Assembly (NCBI GenBank): GCA_004010935.1
Contig: CP026511.1
Location: 2,604,001 to 2,668,000, forward strand
Direction of reading: 5' to 3'
Source of the DNA: Pseudomonadaceae bacterium SI-3
GTDB lineage: Bacteria; Pseudomonadota; Gammaproteobacteria; Pseudomonadales; Pseudomonadaceae
Length of the DNA stretch: 64,000 nt
In this document: positions 33,994 through 43,815 of the stretch, piece after piece
Layout: the number at the start of each line of letters is the position of its first letter
How positions within the stretch are numbered: the stretch's first letter is position 1
Notes under the pieces: model-generated
What the model was told of the DNA's origin: nothing
Seen by the model: the letters and a program-made list of their open reading frames with translations, nothing else
Databases searched by the model: none
Program-made: the position numbers and the translations under genes

Positions 33994-35292
33994 TCAGTTC
34001 ACCGTGCGACGACGCTGCTGCAACGCGTGCGCAACATCGCGTGCCAATGCCGGCACGCTGATAGGGTTCAGGTTACCGATACTGATCCTTACGGCCGCCG
34101 GGCTTTCTAGCCTGAACGGCGATCCCGCCTGGATGGCCCACCCCAGCGATGCCAGCGTCTGCACGACGGAGGTTTCGTCCGAGACAGGCAGCCACACGTG
34201 CAAGCCCTCCCCCTGAGTAGGCACAGCGACGCCTAAATCTCTGAGCCCCTGAATCAGCGCCGAACGCCTCCCCAAGTACTCTGCCCCCACCGCCGATAGG
34301 CGACTACTATCGATCATCTTTTGCCACAGGTGCCCTGCAAGCCTTTGCAGCAACAGGCTGACCCAGCGGGGGCCAAGCGTCTGCTGCTGATGCATGCTCT
34401 TGAGCACGCTGGGACTGCCAGTTACCACCGAAACGCGCAGGTCAGGCCCCAGGAACTTGCTGACCGACACCACGTAGAGCCAACTGAGAGGTTCGCGAGT
34501 GAAACTCAAGGGTTTGGCAGCACTGAGCGGCCCCCAGTGATCATCAAGAATCAGCAGCGTATCGGGTGCGTCTGCAAGCTTGTCGAGCCATTCTTTCCAC
34601 CGGCGCTCGCTTATGCAAAACCCGGTGGGGTTGTGGGCACGCGGGGTCAGAATGACGGCGGCGGCCGAGCGAAGGACTTCGGCAGATGGAACCAACGCGC
34701 CTTCCTCGTCCACCGGAACGGGAACGGCCTTGAGTCGCAGGCTTGCCAATAACGCGAGCGCCGGCGGCCAGCACGGATCTTCCACGATCACTTTGTTGCC
34801 GGGCCGGCAACGTAGGCGGAGCGCACGCTCCACGGCATCGAGGGCTCCCGAATAAATACCCAGCTGCTGGCAAGGGATTCGCTGGTCAGCCAGCCACCGG
34901 CCTGCGACATCGAGCAGCTGCGGGTCATTACTTTGCACGTCGTAGCCGGACTGACTCTCTGTAAGCCAGCCAGCATCAATCGCTGGGAGCGTGGCTCCAT
35001 CGATATTTCCAGAGGCCATGTCTCTCAAACCCTCCGGAATAGTGGTCCGGTTTTCGGCCATGGGCATCTCACCCGCCACACGTGTTCCACGCCGTCCGTC
35101 GGTAACTATCAAGGCCGCATCACGCAGCAGCTTATAGGCCGCCGCCACTGTGTTTGGGCTGACTTGAAGCTGCTGCGCGAGTGATCTGACGGCAGGCAGT
35201 AAGGCGCCATCCCGGTAAAAACCCGAACGAATTTGTTGCTCGATCGACTCAGCGATCTCGACAGCGGTCGATCCGCTAGCTATTGTATTCAT
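33994..35292 (-). CDS. Second MocR/PtsJ-like PLP-binding regulator
   Basis: 432-aa MocR-family protein: GntR helix-turn-helix at about 15-80 (AVRSLAQQLQVSPNTVAAAYKLL) and an aminotransferase-like domain with TPRAHNPTGF, LDDHWGPLS and the PLP Lys in VSVSKFLGPDLRVSVV. It converges with ptsJ and is a diverged paralogue of it. The ATG at 35292 falls inside an operator-like repeat and has no ribosome binding site, so the message may be leaderless or self-repressed. Its likely target is the divergent amidotransferase/MOSC/alaC gene set as well as itself. Confidence 0.87.
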   Translation of the reverse strand: MNTIASGSTAVEIAESIEQQIRSGFYRDGALLPAVRSLAQQLQVSPNTVAAAYKLLRDAALIVTDGRRGTRVAGEMPMAENRTTIPEGLRDMASGNIDGATLPAIDAGWLTESQSGYDVQSNDPQLLDVAGRWLADQRIPCQQLGIYSGALDAVERALRLRCRPGNKVIVEDPCWPPALALLASLRLKAVPVPVDEEGALVPSAEVLRSAAAVILTPRAHNPTGFCISERRWKEWLDKLADAPDTLLILDDHWGPLSAAKPLSFTREPLSWLYVVSVSKFLGPDLRVSVVTGSPSVLKSMHQQQTLGPRWVSLLLQRLAGHLWQKMIDSSRLSAVGAEYLGRRSALIQGLRDLGVAVPTQGEGLHVWLPVSDETSVVQTLASLGWAIQAGSPFRLESPAAVRISIGNLNPISVPALARDVAHALQQRRRTVN

Positions 35293-35317
35293 ACATTCAG
35301 TATATTGTATTGGTACA
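35284..35317. promoter_or_regulatory. Twin operator-like palindromes in divergent promoter
   Basis: TGTATTCATACA (35284-35295, a perfect palindrome with 2-base centre) and TGTATTGGTACA (35306-35317) are spaced 22 bp apart, about two helical turns. They fill the 28-bp gap between the second MocR gene and the amidotransferase gene, overlapping the MocR start codon. AT-rich DNA between them (TATATTGTAT) could hold -10 elements. This is a good candidate binding site for the adjacent MocR protein. Confidence 0.6.
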
Positions 35318-35320
35318 TAA

Positions 35321-36016
35321 ATGAAAGCCGCCCTTGTTATTCGCTTTCTCGCTTTTGAAGATCTCGGCTCGCTGCAGCAGATTCTTGATGATCGGGGATA
35401 CCAGATCGAGACACTGGACGCGAACCTCGACTCGTTTGCCGGCCTCGATCCGACGATCCCTGACCTGGTCATTGTTCTCGGCGGCCCAATAGGGGCTTTC
35501 GACGAAGCGAAGTACCCATTCCTGAAGCCCGTCCTCTCATTCGTCGAACAACGCCTCCAGTGCGGTAAGAAAATACTGGGAGTTTGCCTTGGCGCTCAGC
35601 TGATAGCACGGGCGCTGGGCAGCAACGTTGGTCCAATGGAAAAGAAAGAGATCGGTTTTGCGCCAATATCGCTCACGGACGAGGGCCTGCAGTCCTGCCT
35701 GGAGTCCTTGAGTAGCGGCGTGCCGGTACTGCACTGGCATGGCGATCAGTTCGAAGTTCCAGCCGGAGCGACGCGTCTGGCGGCAACCGACACCTGCCCG
35801 AACCAGGCGTTTTCCGTAGGTAACTCGGTTCTCGCCCTGCAATTCCACCTTGAGGCCAATCCGCGGCGTATCGAGCACTGGCTGGTCGGCCATGCAGGTG
35901 AGCTCGACAGCATCAAGCTCGATCCGCGCGTCATCAGAGATCAGGCCCAGGCATGCACAGACGAACTGCTCGCGGCCGCGCAGACGGTTTTTGCGTCCTG
36001 GCTGGATAGGAACTGA
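35321..36016 (+). CDS. Class I glutamine amidotransferase-like protein
   Basis: 231-aa GATase-1 domain protein resembling the amidotransferase half of GMP synthase. The nucleophile elbow is GVCLGAQLIARALG (Cys at about residue 90), preceded by VLGGPIGAFDEAKYPFL. The His-Glu pair is in LQFHLEANPRRIEHW at about 176-180. Freestanding family members act on various glutamine or gamma-glutamyl amides; the substrate here is unknown. Its ATG follows the operator repeat directly with no Shine-Dalgarno sequence, suggesting a leaderless mRNA. MOSC and alaC genes follow in the same direction. Confidence 0.85.
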   Translation: MKAALVIRFLAFEDLGSLQQILDDRGYQIETLDANLDSFAGLDPTIPDLVIVLGGPIGAFDEAKYPFLKPVLSFVEQRLQCGKKILGVCLGAQLIARALGSNVGPMEKKEIGFAPISLTDEGLQSCLESLSSGVPVLHWHGDQFEVPAGATRLAATDTCPNQAFSVGNSVLALQFHLEANPRRIEHWLVGHAGELDSIKLDPRVIRDQAQACTDELLAAAQTVFASWLDRN

Positions 36017-36029
36017 CGGAGCCGCATCG

Positions 36030-36728
36030 ATGCTAATCGGGAAGATTCAAACCATCATGACCGGAGCAGCTGTGCCATTCACCCGGCCCGAGACCTTTAG
36101 TGGGATCGATAAAAGACCGCGCACAGGGTCGGTCAGTGTCGGGTTTGAGGGGCTCGAAGGTGACGAGCAAGGTGATAGGCGTGTGCATGGCGGGCCGGAC
36201 AAGGCCATCCACCACTACCCCTACGAGCATTATCGCCACTGGAGGCAAACGTTCGGGGATCGAGAGCTACTAAGTGCTCCTGGCGCCTTCGGTGAAAACC
36301 TATCGACCGTAGGGCTGACCGAAGAAAACATCTGCATGGGCGACATCCTCTCGTGCGGTACCACAGTGCTGGAGGTTTCGCAGACTCGCCAGCCCTGCTG
36401 GAAGCTCGATGATCGGCTTGACACCAAAGGCGCAGCACTCGAAATGCAGCGTAGCGGCAAAGTCGGCTGGTACTACCGAGTGCTTGAGCCGGGCGTCATC
36501 GAAGCCGGCGCGCCGCTGAACCTGCTCGACCGTCCACACCCCGAGTGGCCACTAAGCAGGGTGCTGCAACTCCTCTACCTCAACACGATGGACCTGGACG
36601 CACTGGTGCGTTTGCAGTCGCTTCGTTTGCCGCCCTCCTGGCAGAAGATTGTGGCGAATCGGATCAAGACCAGCTCGGTTGAATCCTGGGCCAAACGACT
36701 GAGCGGGCCGGAATCCAGCCGCTCGTAA
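36030..36728 (+). CDS. yiiM: MOSC-domain protein, YiiM-like
   Basis: 232-aa protein closely resembling E. coli YiiM, which with molybdenum cofactor detoxifies N-hydroxylated bases. Motifs: [14 protein letters not shown] at the N-terminus, [43 protein letters not shown], and the MOSC cysteine in [13 protein letters not shown] at about 133. The start at 36030 has GGAG upstream and gives the family length; it begins 13 bp after the amidotransferase stop, so they share a transcript. MOSC domains are distantly linked to PLP-dependent MoCo sulfurases, an interesting fit with the surrounding PLP genes but not proof of a shared pathway. Confidence 0.85.
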   Translation: MLIGKIQTIMTGAAVPFTRPETFSGIDKRPRTGSVSVGFEGLEGDEQGDRRVHGGPDKAIHHYPYEHYRHWRQTFGDRELLSAPGAFGENLSTVGLTEENICMGDILSCGTTVLEVSQTRQPCWKLDDRLDTKGAALEMQRSGKVGWYYRVLEPGVIEAGAPLNLLDRPHPEWPLSRVLQLLYLNTMDLDALVRLQSLRLPPSWQKIVANRIKTSSVESWAKRLSGPESSRS

Positions 36729-36771
36729 AACGAGCTCCCGTTCAGATATTCGCTTTCTTATCGAGACCCAG

Positions 36772-37992
36772 ATGCCCACTAACAGTCAATCAACCGCCTT
36801 GCCATCCAAAATGGCATTCAGTCGAATCGATCGTCTACCTGCGTATGTTTTTAATGTCACCGCAGAGCTGAAGCTCGAAGCGAGACGCCGAGGGGAGGAC
36901 ATCGTCGATCTCAGCATGGGCAACCCGGACGGCGCAACGCCGCCACACATCGTGGCAAAGCTCTGCGAGGTCGCTCAGCGGGACGACACCCACGGGTATT
37001 CGAGTTCAAAAGGCATTCACCGGCTGCGCCGCACGATCGCCCAGTGGTACCAGAACAGATACAACGTCGAGATCGATCCAGAAACCGAGGCAATCGTTAC
37101 AATCGGCTCCAAGGAAGGCCTGGCGCACTTGATGCTCGCGACCCTGGATGCAGGCGACACGGTACTCGTGCCGAACCCAAGTTATCCGATCCATATCTAT
37201 GGTGCGGTGATCGCGGGCGCTCAAGTCCGCTCCGTTCCACTTGTTTCAGGCGTGGATTTTTTCATCGAGCTGGAACGGGCCATTCGTGAATCCATTCCGA
37301 CGCCAAAGATGATGATCTTCGGCTTTCCTTCGAACCCAACCGCGCAATGTGTCGAACTCGATTTCTTTGAACGGGTAATCGCGCTTGCCAAGCAATACGA
37401 CATTTTGGTCGTGCATGACCTTGCTTATGCGGACATCGTATTTGATGGCTGGCAAGCCCCCTCGATCATGCAGGTGCCTGGCGCCAAGGATGTTGCGGTC
37501 GAATTCTTTACGCTTTCGAAAAGCTACAACATGGCCGGATGGCGCGTTGGTTTCATGGTGGGTAACGCCGAACTCGTTAATGCCCTGGCTCGTATCAAGA
37601 GCTACCACGACTACGGCATGTTTACCCCGCTTCAGGTCGCCGCAATAGCGGCACTGGAGGGCGACCAAAGCTGCGTGAAGGCGATAGCCGAAACCTACCA
37701 AGCCCGCCGAGATGTGCTGGTTTCAGGATTACGAGCCATCGGCTGGATGGTCGAGCAACCCAAAGCGACCATGTATGTCTGGGCGAAAATTCCTGAACAG
37801 TACCAGCATCTGGGTTCGCTGGAGTTCGCCAAAAAGCTGATGGTAGAGGCTAAGGTGGCGGTTTCTCCTGGGATCGGTTTCGGCGAGTATGGCGATGATC
37901 ATGTGCGTTTTGCGTTGATAGAAAACCAGAGCCGCATCCGCCAAGCGCTGCGTGGGATTCGAGCAATGCTTAGGGCCGAGGGCTCTGAATGA
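36772..37992 (+). CDS. alaC: Glutamate-pyruvate aminotransferase AlaC
   Basis: 406-aa class I/II PLP aminotransferase making alanine from pyruvate and glutamate. Similarity to E. coli AlaC is high throughout: [70 protein letters not shown], and the PLP Lys in [17 protein letters not shown] at about 245. The start at 36772 lacks a clear ribosome binding site; Met14 ([10 protein letters not shown]) is an alternative. The stop overlaps an ATG (ATGA) that opens into the racemase remnant at 37989, an accidental coupling created at the module boundary. Confidence 0.92.
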   Translation: MPTNSQSTALPSKMAFSRIDRLPAYVFNVTAELKLEARRRGEDIVDLSMGNPDGATPPHIVAKLCEVAQRDDTHGYSSSKGIHRLRRTIAQWYQNRYNVEIDPETEAIVTIGSKEGLAHLMLATLDAGDTVLVPNPSYPIHIYGAVIAGAQVRSVPLVSGVDFFIELERAIRESIPTPKMMIFGFPSNPTAQCVELDFFERVIALAKQYDILVVHDLAYADIVFDGWQAPSIMQVPGAKDVAVEFFTLSKSYNMAGWRVGFMVGNAELVNALARIKSYHDYGMFTPLQVAAIAALEGDQSCVKAIAETYQARRDVLVSGLRAIGWMVEQPKATMYVWAKIPEQYQHLGSLEFAKKLMVEAKVAVSPGIGFGEYGDDHVRFALIENQSRIRQALRGIRAMLRAEGSE

Positions 37993-38017
37993 GTAGGTCT
38001 GCCCAGAGACGACTAAT

Positions 38018-38429
38018 GACTACTGATCCGCAACTGGTCTACGGTTGCATGACCGGATGGGGCCAGAACGGCCCATTGGCCAACAGCGCAGGCCACGACA
38101 TCAATTACGTCGCCATTATTGGCGCACTGTCTGCAATTGGAACTCGAGAAGGCTGCAACGACCCGGCGAAATGGCGGGAGCTAAGCGAACAGATTGCCAC
38201 GCTGTTCGCCAGCCGATCCCATGCCAAATGGCGCGCACTGCTTGAAGGGACCGACGCCTGTTTCGCCCCGGTGCTCACCCAGGAAGAAGCCGCGCAGCAC
38301 CCGCACATGCAACAACGTCGCGTTTATTGCGACATCGACGGCGTTCTGCACGCCGCACCCGCGCCACGTTTCTCGCGGACACCAGGTGCGGTCAGGGAGT
38401 CGGTACAAGACACGATAGACTGGGGCTGA
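38018..38429 (+). pseudogene. Partial, internally deleted duplicate of the CaiB-type racemase gene
   Basis: Matches codons of the racemase at 29340-30091: it begins at [15 protein letters not shown], runs to SAIGTREG, then jumps to [14 protein letters not shown] and continues to the C-terminus. About 350 bp are missing, including the catalytic Asp motif. The junction lies at a short repeat (CGCGAAGGC) present at both ends of the missing segment in the intact gene. The frame is open from an ATG at 37989 that overlaps the alaC stop, so a ~146-residue chimeric peptide could be translated, but it lacks the CoA- and catalytic-site N-terminal region. Confidence 0.9.
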
Positions 38430-38578
38430 GACACCAGCCTAGGTATCCAGTCCTTAGCGAGGCCAGGATTGGCGTGAGGCCGATTACTAGGCTCAGCGAT
38501 ATGCAGAATTCAGCTCGCTGCCACTTGGGCTAAAGCCGCCTGCATGCCGCGTGCTGACTAAGCGAAAGCGCGACAGGT

Positions 38579-40243
38579 CTAGCGCTCCGCGCCCTCCTGC
38601 AGCTCGTTCACCAGCCACCTCGCCGCGAAGTCTGCGGCGTCTGTAAAGGGATTGAGCACCAGTGCGACACCAGCATTGTCGAGTGCCTGGCCGTGCTGAT
38701 CATCCCTCACCACCCCGGCCACACGACCGTTGAAGCCAGCGACATGTAACGCATGCAGAAATGCCCGGTTCGATTCCCATTGTGGAAAGGTGGTCACGAC
38801 CCAGTCGGCATGTTGCAACGGCAGACTCATCAACAAGCCCGGGTCCTCCCCGTCACCGAAGCGCACATTCAAGCCGCTTTGGGCCAGTATCCGCACGGCC
38901 TCTGGATCGAAATCCACGCCCATCACCGTGATACCCGCATCATCAAGCTGCCGCAGCAAACGCGCGCCGTAGCGCCCCATGCCGAACACCAGGACTCGCG
39001 GCTGGCCTTCCGGCCGCAACGGCTGCTCCACCTCCAGTTCGCGAAAAGGGCGCTTGCGCTCGAACACACCGAGCCAGGGCATCAAGCGCTCATAAAGTGG
39101 TTGCGAGAAAAGGATCATGTAGGTCGACAGCATGATAGTTACCAGCCCGACCAAGGTAGTAAGCCCCAACGCTTGGGTATCGACGTGCCCCAGGGTGATG
39201 CCCATGGCAACGAACACGATGGAGAACTCGCTGATCTGCGCCACCGTCAGCCCGGCCAGAAAGCCAGTGCGCTTGCGGTAGCCCATATAACCCATGATCG
39301 CCATGACGATAAGCGGATTTCCGATCAGCACGAAAAGCGATAGCACCGCTGCGGGGAGCAGTTCGCCACCTAAGGTGGAAAAATCCAGCTTGGCGCCTAG
39401 ATCGATGAAGAAGAACAGCAGCATAAAATCGCGAATGCCGGTCAACCGCGCATTCATCGCCTCGCGATAGCCGGTAGAGGCCAGTGAGAATCCGGCAATG
39501 AACGCGCCGGCTTCCTTGCTGAAGCCAGCCCACTCGCCAAGTGCTGCGAGCCCACAGCCCCAAGCAATGGCAAAGATCAGCAACAACTCCTGAGAGCGAG
39601 CCATGGCGGCCATCACTTTCGGAAGCACGTAGCGCATCAATAAGAACATCAGTAAAGCGGCGAGCACCAAGCGCAGGATCAAAGAACCCGCCACGTCCAG
39701 CATGTCCGCGTCGCCAGCGCCCCGCAGCGCGCTCATGGCCATCATTGCCAGCACCACAGCCAGATCCTGAACAATCAGGAAACCGACCGCGATGCGCCCG
39801 TGAAGCGAGTCCAGCTCGCGTTTGTCTGAGAGCAGCTTGACGATGATGATGGTGCTGGAAAAAGTTAGCGCGACGGCAATGTAGATTGCCTCAATCGGGG
39901 TCTTGCCCATGGCGAGCGTCAGAATGAACCCGAAGCAGATGGTGAACGTCAGTTGGCCAAGCCCGGTGGCCAGCGCCACTGGGCCGATATGCCGTACGTG
40001 TTGGAGATCGAGCTTCAGTCCGACCACGAACAGCAACACCGTCACCCCAATTTCCGCTAGAAGATCGATCTGGTCATGCGCCCTGACTAGGCCGAATACC
40101 GCCGGCCCGACCAGAATGCCGACGACGATGTAGGCGATCAACACCGGCTGCCGAAGCCGCACGGCCACCGCACCGGCGGCCGCCGAGAACATCAACAGCA
40201 CCGCCAATTCGACATAAGGCCCATGGGCCAGCAATGACTCCAT
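38579..40243 (-). CDS. CPA2-type monovalent cation:H+ antiporter with TrkA-N domain (YbaL/RosB-like)
   Basis: 554-aa inner-membrane protein. About twelve membrane helices (residues ~5-385; LVLFVVGLKLDLQHVRHIG, FSSTIIIVKLLSDKREL, GAFIAGFSLASTGYREAM) form a Na+/K+:H+ exchanger. The soluble C-terminal NAD-binding TrkA-N domain begins at RVLVFGMGRYGARLLRQL (about 418), as in KefB, YbaL and RosB. It probably exports K+ in pH, osmotic or electrophile stress. It is a single gene, opposite to its neighbours, lying between two racemase gene remnants, and so is itself an inserted module. Confidence 0.9.
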   Translation of the reverse strand: MESLLAHGPYVELAVLLMFSAAAGAVAVRLRQPVLIAYIVVGILVGPAVFGLVRAHDQIDLLAEIGVTVLLFVVGLKLDLQHVRHIGPVALATGLGQLTFTICFGFILTLAMGKTPIEAIYIAVALTFSSTIIIVKLLSDKRELDSLHGRIAVGFLIVQDLAVVLAMMAMSALRGAGDADMLDVAGSLILRLVLAALLMFLLMRYVLPKVMAAMARSQELLLIFAIAWGCGLAALGEWAGFSKEAGAFIAGFSLASTGYREAMNARLTGIRDFMLLFFFIDLGAKLDFSTLGGELLPAAVLSLFVLIGNPLIVMAIMGYMGYRKRTGFLAGLTVAQISEFSIVFVAMGITLGHVDTQALGLTTLVGLVTIMLSTYMILFSQPLYERLMPWLGVFERKRPFRELEVEQPLRPEGQPRVLVFGMGRYGARLLRQLDDAGITVMGVDFDPEAVRILAQSGLNVRFGDGEDPGLLMSLPLQHADWVVTTFPQWESNRAFLHALHVAGFNGRVAGVVRDDQHGQALDNAGVALVLNPFTDAADFAARWLVNELQEGAER

Positions 40244-40319
40244 CCTGATACCTCTTCGCTAGCGCTTGGTACACGCGGTTGCTCAGAGTCTAGATAAGAT
40301 TGGGACGCCACGAGCTGAC

Positions 40320-40452
40320 CGAGCACAATCACCAGTCGGTTATGGGTGCATGAGCGGCTGGGCCGGATCGGATCGTTGGCTGAAATTGCTGGCGGCGAGA
40401 TCAACGGCCCATGATCGGCGCACGGGCAGCAACAGAAGATCGCGGAGGCCCG
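40320..40452 (+). pseudogene. Decayed remnant of the CaiB-type racemase gene
   Basis: DNA-level trace matching about 29347-29476 of the racemase gene: GGTTATGGGTGCATGAGCGG aligns with the YGRMTGWG region, GATCGGCGCACGGGCAGC with the ITGALAA region, and ATCGCGGAGGCCC with NREGP. Small deletions and frame breaks are frequent, so it is an old fragment. It lies on the same strand as the intact gene and marks the right edge of the antiporter module, just before the acyl-CoA dehydrogenase operon. Confidence 0.62.
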
Positions 40453-40524
40453 GCGAACTCGCTCACGCTGCTGGAAAGCACAGCGACTAGCTTTAAAGAT
40501 GAGCTAGTTTTGAGAGCATCCGGT

Positions 40525-41658
40525 TCACTCGCCTAGATTGCGCGCGATCACCAAGCGTTGGATATCACTGGTGCCTTCGTAGATCTGGCAGACCCGCACA
40601 TCACGGTAGATGCGCTCCACCGGGAAATCCTTAAGGTAACCGTAGCCGCCCAGTGTCTGGATCGCAGCCGAGCAGACCTTCTCCGCCATTTCCGAGGCGA
40701 ACAGCTTGGCCATGGAGGCTTCGACCAGTGCGGGTTGGCCAGCTTCGCGCAATGCGGCGGCGTGAAGCACCATCTGACGGGCAACGGCGATCTGAGTGGC
40801 CATGTCGGCGAGGCGAAAGGCGACGGCCTGGTGTTCGCTAATGGCTTTGCCGAACGCTTCACGCTCGCGAGCGTAATCGCGTGCAGCCTCGAAGGCTGCG
40901 CGGGCCATACCGACCGCCTGAGCGGCGATGCCGATGCGGCCACCTTCCAGATTCGCCAGCGCGATGCGATAGCCCTCGCCCTCCTCGCCCAGGCGCTGAG
41001 ATTCGTGCACGCGCATGTTTTCGAACGCCAGTTGGCAAGTATCGGAGGCGTGCTGGCCGAGTTTGTCCTCGACCCGTACCACCTGATAGCCCGGTGTGTC
41101 GGTCGGCACGATAAACGCGCTGATGCCGCGCTTGCCGGCGTCCGGATCGGTCACGGCAAATACGATCACCGTGCCGGCATGCTGCCCGGACGTTATGAAC
41201 TGTTTGGCACCGTTGATAACGTAACTGTCGCCGTCACGCCGGGCGCGGGTACGCAGGCTGCTGGCGTCGGACCCAGCGTGGGGCTCGGTCAGGGCAAAGG
41301 CACCGATCTGCTCGCCACTGGCCAGCGGCATCAGGTAGCGCTGCTTCTGCTCCTCGTTGCCGAACCGCAGGATCGGCACGCAGCCCACCGAGTTGTGCAC
41401 GCTCATGATGGTCGAGCAAGCGCCATCGCCAGCGGCAATCTCTTCCAGCGCCAATGCGTAGGCAATGTAGCCGGTGTCGCTGCCGCCCCATTGCTCCGGG
41501 CACAGCATGCCGAAGAAGCCGAGTTCGGCCATTTCGGCAATCGCTTCGGCCGGATAACGGTGTTCGCGGTCCCACTCGGCGGCGAAGGGTTTCAGCCGCT
41601 CCTGGGCGAACTGCCGGGCCATGTCGCGAATACTGGTCTGGTCATCATTGAGCAGCAT
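40525..41658 (-). CDS. Short/branched-chain acyl-CoA dehydrogenase
   Basis: 377-aa flavoprotein with full ACAD motifs: [19 protein letters not shown] at about 127, [13 protein letters not shown] at about 150, [24 protein letters not shown] at about 333 and the catalytic Glu in [16 protein letters not shown]. Last gene of the minus-strand operon SDR-thiolase-ACAD. In P. putida the equivalent cluster (PP_2213 to PP_2217) handles 2-methylbutyryl-CoA from isoleucine and short fatty acids, which is the inferred role. Confidence 0.92.
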   Translation of the reverse strand: MLLNDDQTSIRDMARQFAQERLKPFAAEWDREHRYPAEAIAEMAELGFFGMLCPEQWGGSDTGYIAYALALEEIAAGDGACSTIMSVHNSVGCVPILRFGNEEQKQRYLMPLASGEQIGAFALTEPHAGSDASSLRTRARRDGDSYVINGAKQFITSGQHAGTVIVFAVTDPDAGKRGISAFIVPTDTPGYQVVRVEDKLGQHASDTCQLAFENMRVHESQRLGEEGEGYRIALANLEGGRIGIAAQAVGMARAAFEAARDYAREREAFGKAISEHQAVAFRLADMATQIAVARQMVLHAAALREAGQPALVEASMAKLFASEMAEKVCSAAIQTLGGYGYLKDFPVERIYRDVRVCQIYEGTSDIQRLVIARNLGE

Positions 41659-41667
41659 GGAAAATCC

Positions 41668-42855
41668 TCAGTCGAGCAGTTCGACGGCCATGGCGGTCGC
41701 CTCGCCACCACCGATGCAGATCGCCGCGATACCTTTGCGCAGGCCACGGTCGCGCAGGGCCGCGATCAGGGTCACCAGGATGCGAGCCCCGGACGCACCG
41801 ATCGGGTGGCCGAGGGCGCAGGCGCCGCCGTTGACGTTGACCTTGGCGTGATCCAGGCCGAGTTCGCGCATGGTGACCATGCTGACCACGGCAAAAGCCT
41901 CGTTGATCTCGAACAGGTCCACCTCATCAAGACGCCAGCCAGTACGCTCCAGCAACTTGTGGATGGCACCAATGGGCGCGGTCGGGAACAGGTTGGGCGC
42001 ATCGGCGAACACCGCATGGCCATGAATCACCGCTTTCGGCTTCAGGCCAAGCTGCTCTGCCTGGGAGCGCCGTGTTAGTACCAGAGCAGCGGCGCCATCG
42101 GAGATGGAGCTGGAGTTCGCGGCGGTAACGGTGCCGCCTTCGCGGAACGCTGGCTTTAGGGACGGAATTTTGTCCGGCATCGCCTTGGGCGGCTGTTCGT
42201 CGTCGCGAATGGTCCGTTGCTCGCGCCCTTGGGTGACGTCCAGCGGGACGATCTCGCTGGCGAAGCGGCCGGCGGTGATGGCGTCGCGCGCACGCTGCAG
42301 CGATGTCAGGGCGTAGGCGTCCTGTTCTTCACGGGTGAAGCCGTGGTTCTGCGCGCAGTCCTCGGCAAAGGTGCCCATCAGGCGGCCCTTGTCATAGGCA
42401 TCTTCAAGGCCATCGAGGAACATGTGGTCAAGCACCTTGCCATGTCCCATGCGATAGCCGCTGCGGGCCTTTTCCAGCAGATAAGGCGCGTTGGACATGC
42501 TCTCCATGCCACCCGCGACGATCAAATCGACGCTGCCGGCGCGCAACGCGTCGTGCGCCAGAATGGCCGCCTGCATGCCTGAGCCACACATCTTGTTCAG
42601 GGTGGTGGAAGCGGTTGCCTTGCCCAGTCCCGCACCAAGTGCGGCCTGGCGCGCCGGTGCCTGACCGAGACCGGCTGGCAGCACGCAGCCCATCAGCACT
42701 TCCTGAACCTGTTCAGCCGAGACACCGCTGCGCTCTACCGCTGCGCGAATCGCTGCCGCGCCCAGTTCCGGCGCGCTGAGGCTCTTGAGATCGCCCTGGA
42801 AACCGCCCATGGGCGTACGGGCCGAGCCCAGTATCACGATTGGATCGTTGTGCAT
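41668..42855 (-). CDS. Acetyl-CoA acetyltransferase / 3-ketoacyl-CoA thiolase
   Basis: 395-aa thiolase cleaving 2-methylacetoacetyl-CoA or acetoacetyl-CoA. The first active-site Cys is in [14 protein letters not shown] at about residue 90, the His in [15 protein letters not shown] at about 350 and the second Cys in [14 protein letters not shown] at about 380. GGAGA before the ATG. Nine bases separate it from the following dehydrogenase gene and 12 from the preceding SDR gene, so it is in an operon that would degrade isoleucine-derived acyl-CoA. Confidence 0.93.
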   Translation of the reverse strand: MHNDPIVILGSARTPMGGFQGDLKSLSAPELGAAAIRAAVERSGVSAEQVQEVLMGCVLPAGLGQAPARQAALGAGLGKATASTTLNKMCGSGMQAAILAHDALRAGSVDLIVAGGMESMSNAPYLLEKARSGYRMGHGKVLDHMFLDGLEDAYDKGRLMGTFAEDCAQNHGFTREEQDAYALTSLQRARDAITAGRFASEIVPLDVTQGREQRTIRDDEQPPKAMPDKIPSLKPAFREGGTVTAANSSSISDGAAALVLTRRSQAEQLGLKPKAVIHGHAVFADAPNLFPTAPIGAIHKLLERTGWRLDEVDLFEINEAFAVVSMVTMRELGLDHAKVNVNGGACALGHPIGASGARILVTLIAALRDRGLRKGIAAICIGGGEATAMAVELLD

Positions 42856-42867
42856 TGCTGTCTCCGA

Positions 42868-43635
42868 TTATTTCGCGGCCATGCGCAGCGCGCCGTCGAG
42901 GCGGATCACTTCGCCGTTGAGCATGTCGTTTTCGATGATATGGCGTACCAGCGCTGCGTATTCACTGGCGCGCCCAAGACGCGGTGGGAATGGCACGCCA
43001 GCCGCCAACGAGTCGCGGACTTCCTGTGGCATACCGGCCATCATCGGCGTCTCGAACACACCCGGGGCGATGGTCATCACGCGAATACCGTGACGCGCCA
43101 GTTCGCGGGCCGCTGGTAGCGTCATCGCGACCACGCCGCCCTTGGAGGCCGCATAGGCGGCCTGGCCAATCTGGCCGTCGTAGGCCGCGACGGAGGCTGT
43201 ATTGATGATCACGCCGCGATTTTCCTGCTCGTCCGGCTCGCCCCTGGAAATGGCTTCTGCCGCCAGACGCAACATGTTGAAGCTGCCGATCAGGTTGAGA
43301 CCGATGACCTTGCTGAAACTGTCCAGTCCGTGCGGGCCTTGGCGACCCAGAATCCTTTCGCCGCTGGCGACGCCGGCGCAGTTGACCAGCCCGTGCAGAC
43401 CGCCGAAATGCTCGACCGCTGCGTTCACGGCAGCCTGAGCGGCGGTCTCGTCACACACGTTGGTCACCACGCCGATGGCGTTCGCCCCCAGCGCTTCACT
43501 GCGTTCGTTCAGCAATGCTTGATTGATGTCCGCCAGTACCACCTTGGCACCGGCTGCGACCAGCGCTTCGGCAGCCGCAGCGCCCAGGCCGGACGCACCG
43601 CCTGTAATCAGGAAGACTTTGCCTTGAATATCCAC
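42868..43635 (-). CDS. SDR 3-hydroxyacyl-CoA dehydrogenase (type II, HSD10-like)
   Basis: 255-aa short-chain dehydrogenase: [15 protein letters not shown] cofactor motif, NCAGVA, catalytic Ser in [12 protein letters not shown] and the Tyr/Lys pair in [14 protein letters not shown]. The C-terminal [37 protein letters not shown] (read as two motifs) is characteristic of 3-hydroxy-2-methylbutyryl-CoA dehydrogenases. I chose the GTG at 43635, with GAGGTCGT upstream, because the longer frame adds an 18-residue tail that the family lacks. First gene of the isoleucine-type operon; its promoter lies between it and the REP array. Confidence 0.9.
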   Translation of the reverse strand: MDIQGKVFLITGGASGLGAAAAEALVAAGAKVVLADINQALLNERSEALGANAIGVVTNVCDETAAQAAVNAAVEHFGGLHGLVNCAGVASGERILGRQGPHGLDSFSKVIGLNLIGSFNMLRLAAEAISRGEPDEQENRGVIINTASVAAYDGQIGQAAYAASKGGVVAMTLPAARELARHGIRVMTIAPGVFETPMMAGMPQEVRDSLAAGVPFPPRLGRASEYAALVRHIIENDMLNGEVIRLDGALRMAAK

Positions 43636-43815
43636 AGCACGACCTCGAGAAGATGTTAGGTATCGCGGCAGGCGAGCTGCCGGGTCCATCTGAGTTCATC
43701 TTCTTCAGACCGGGGGGTACGGACAATGGTCGTTACGGGCAATCGCGGTGACTGGTTTGGCCAAGGCAGCTGGCACGGGTGCACGCTATGGGCCGTGCGG
43801 GTCCATGATTGCCTT

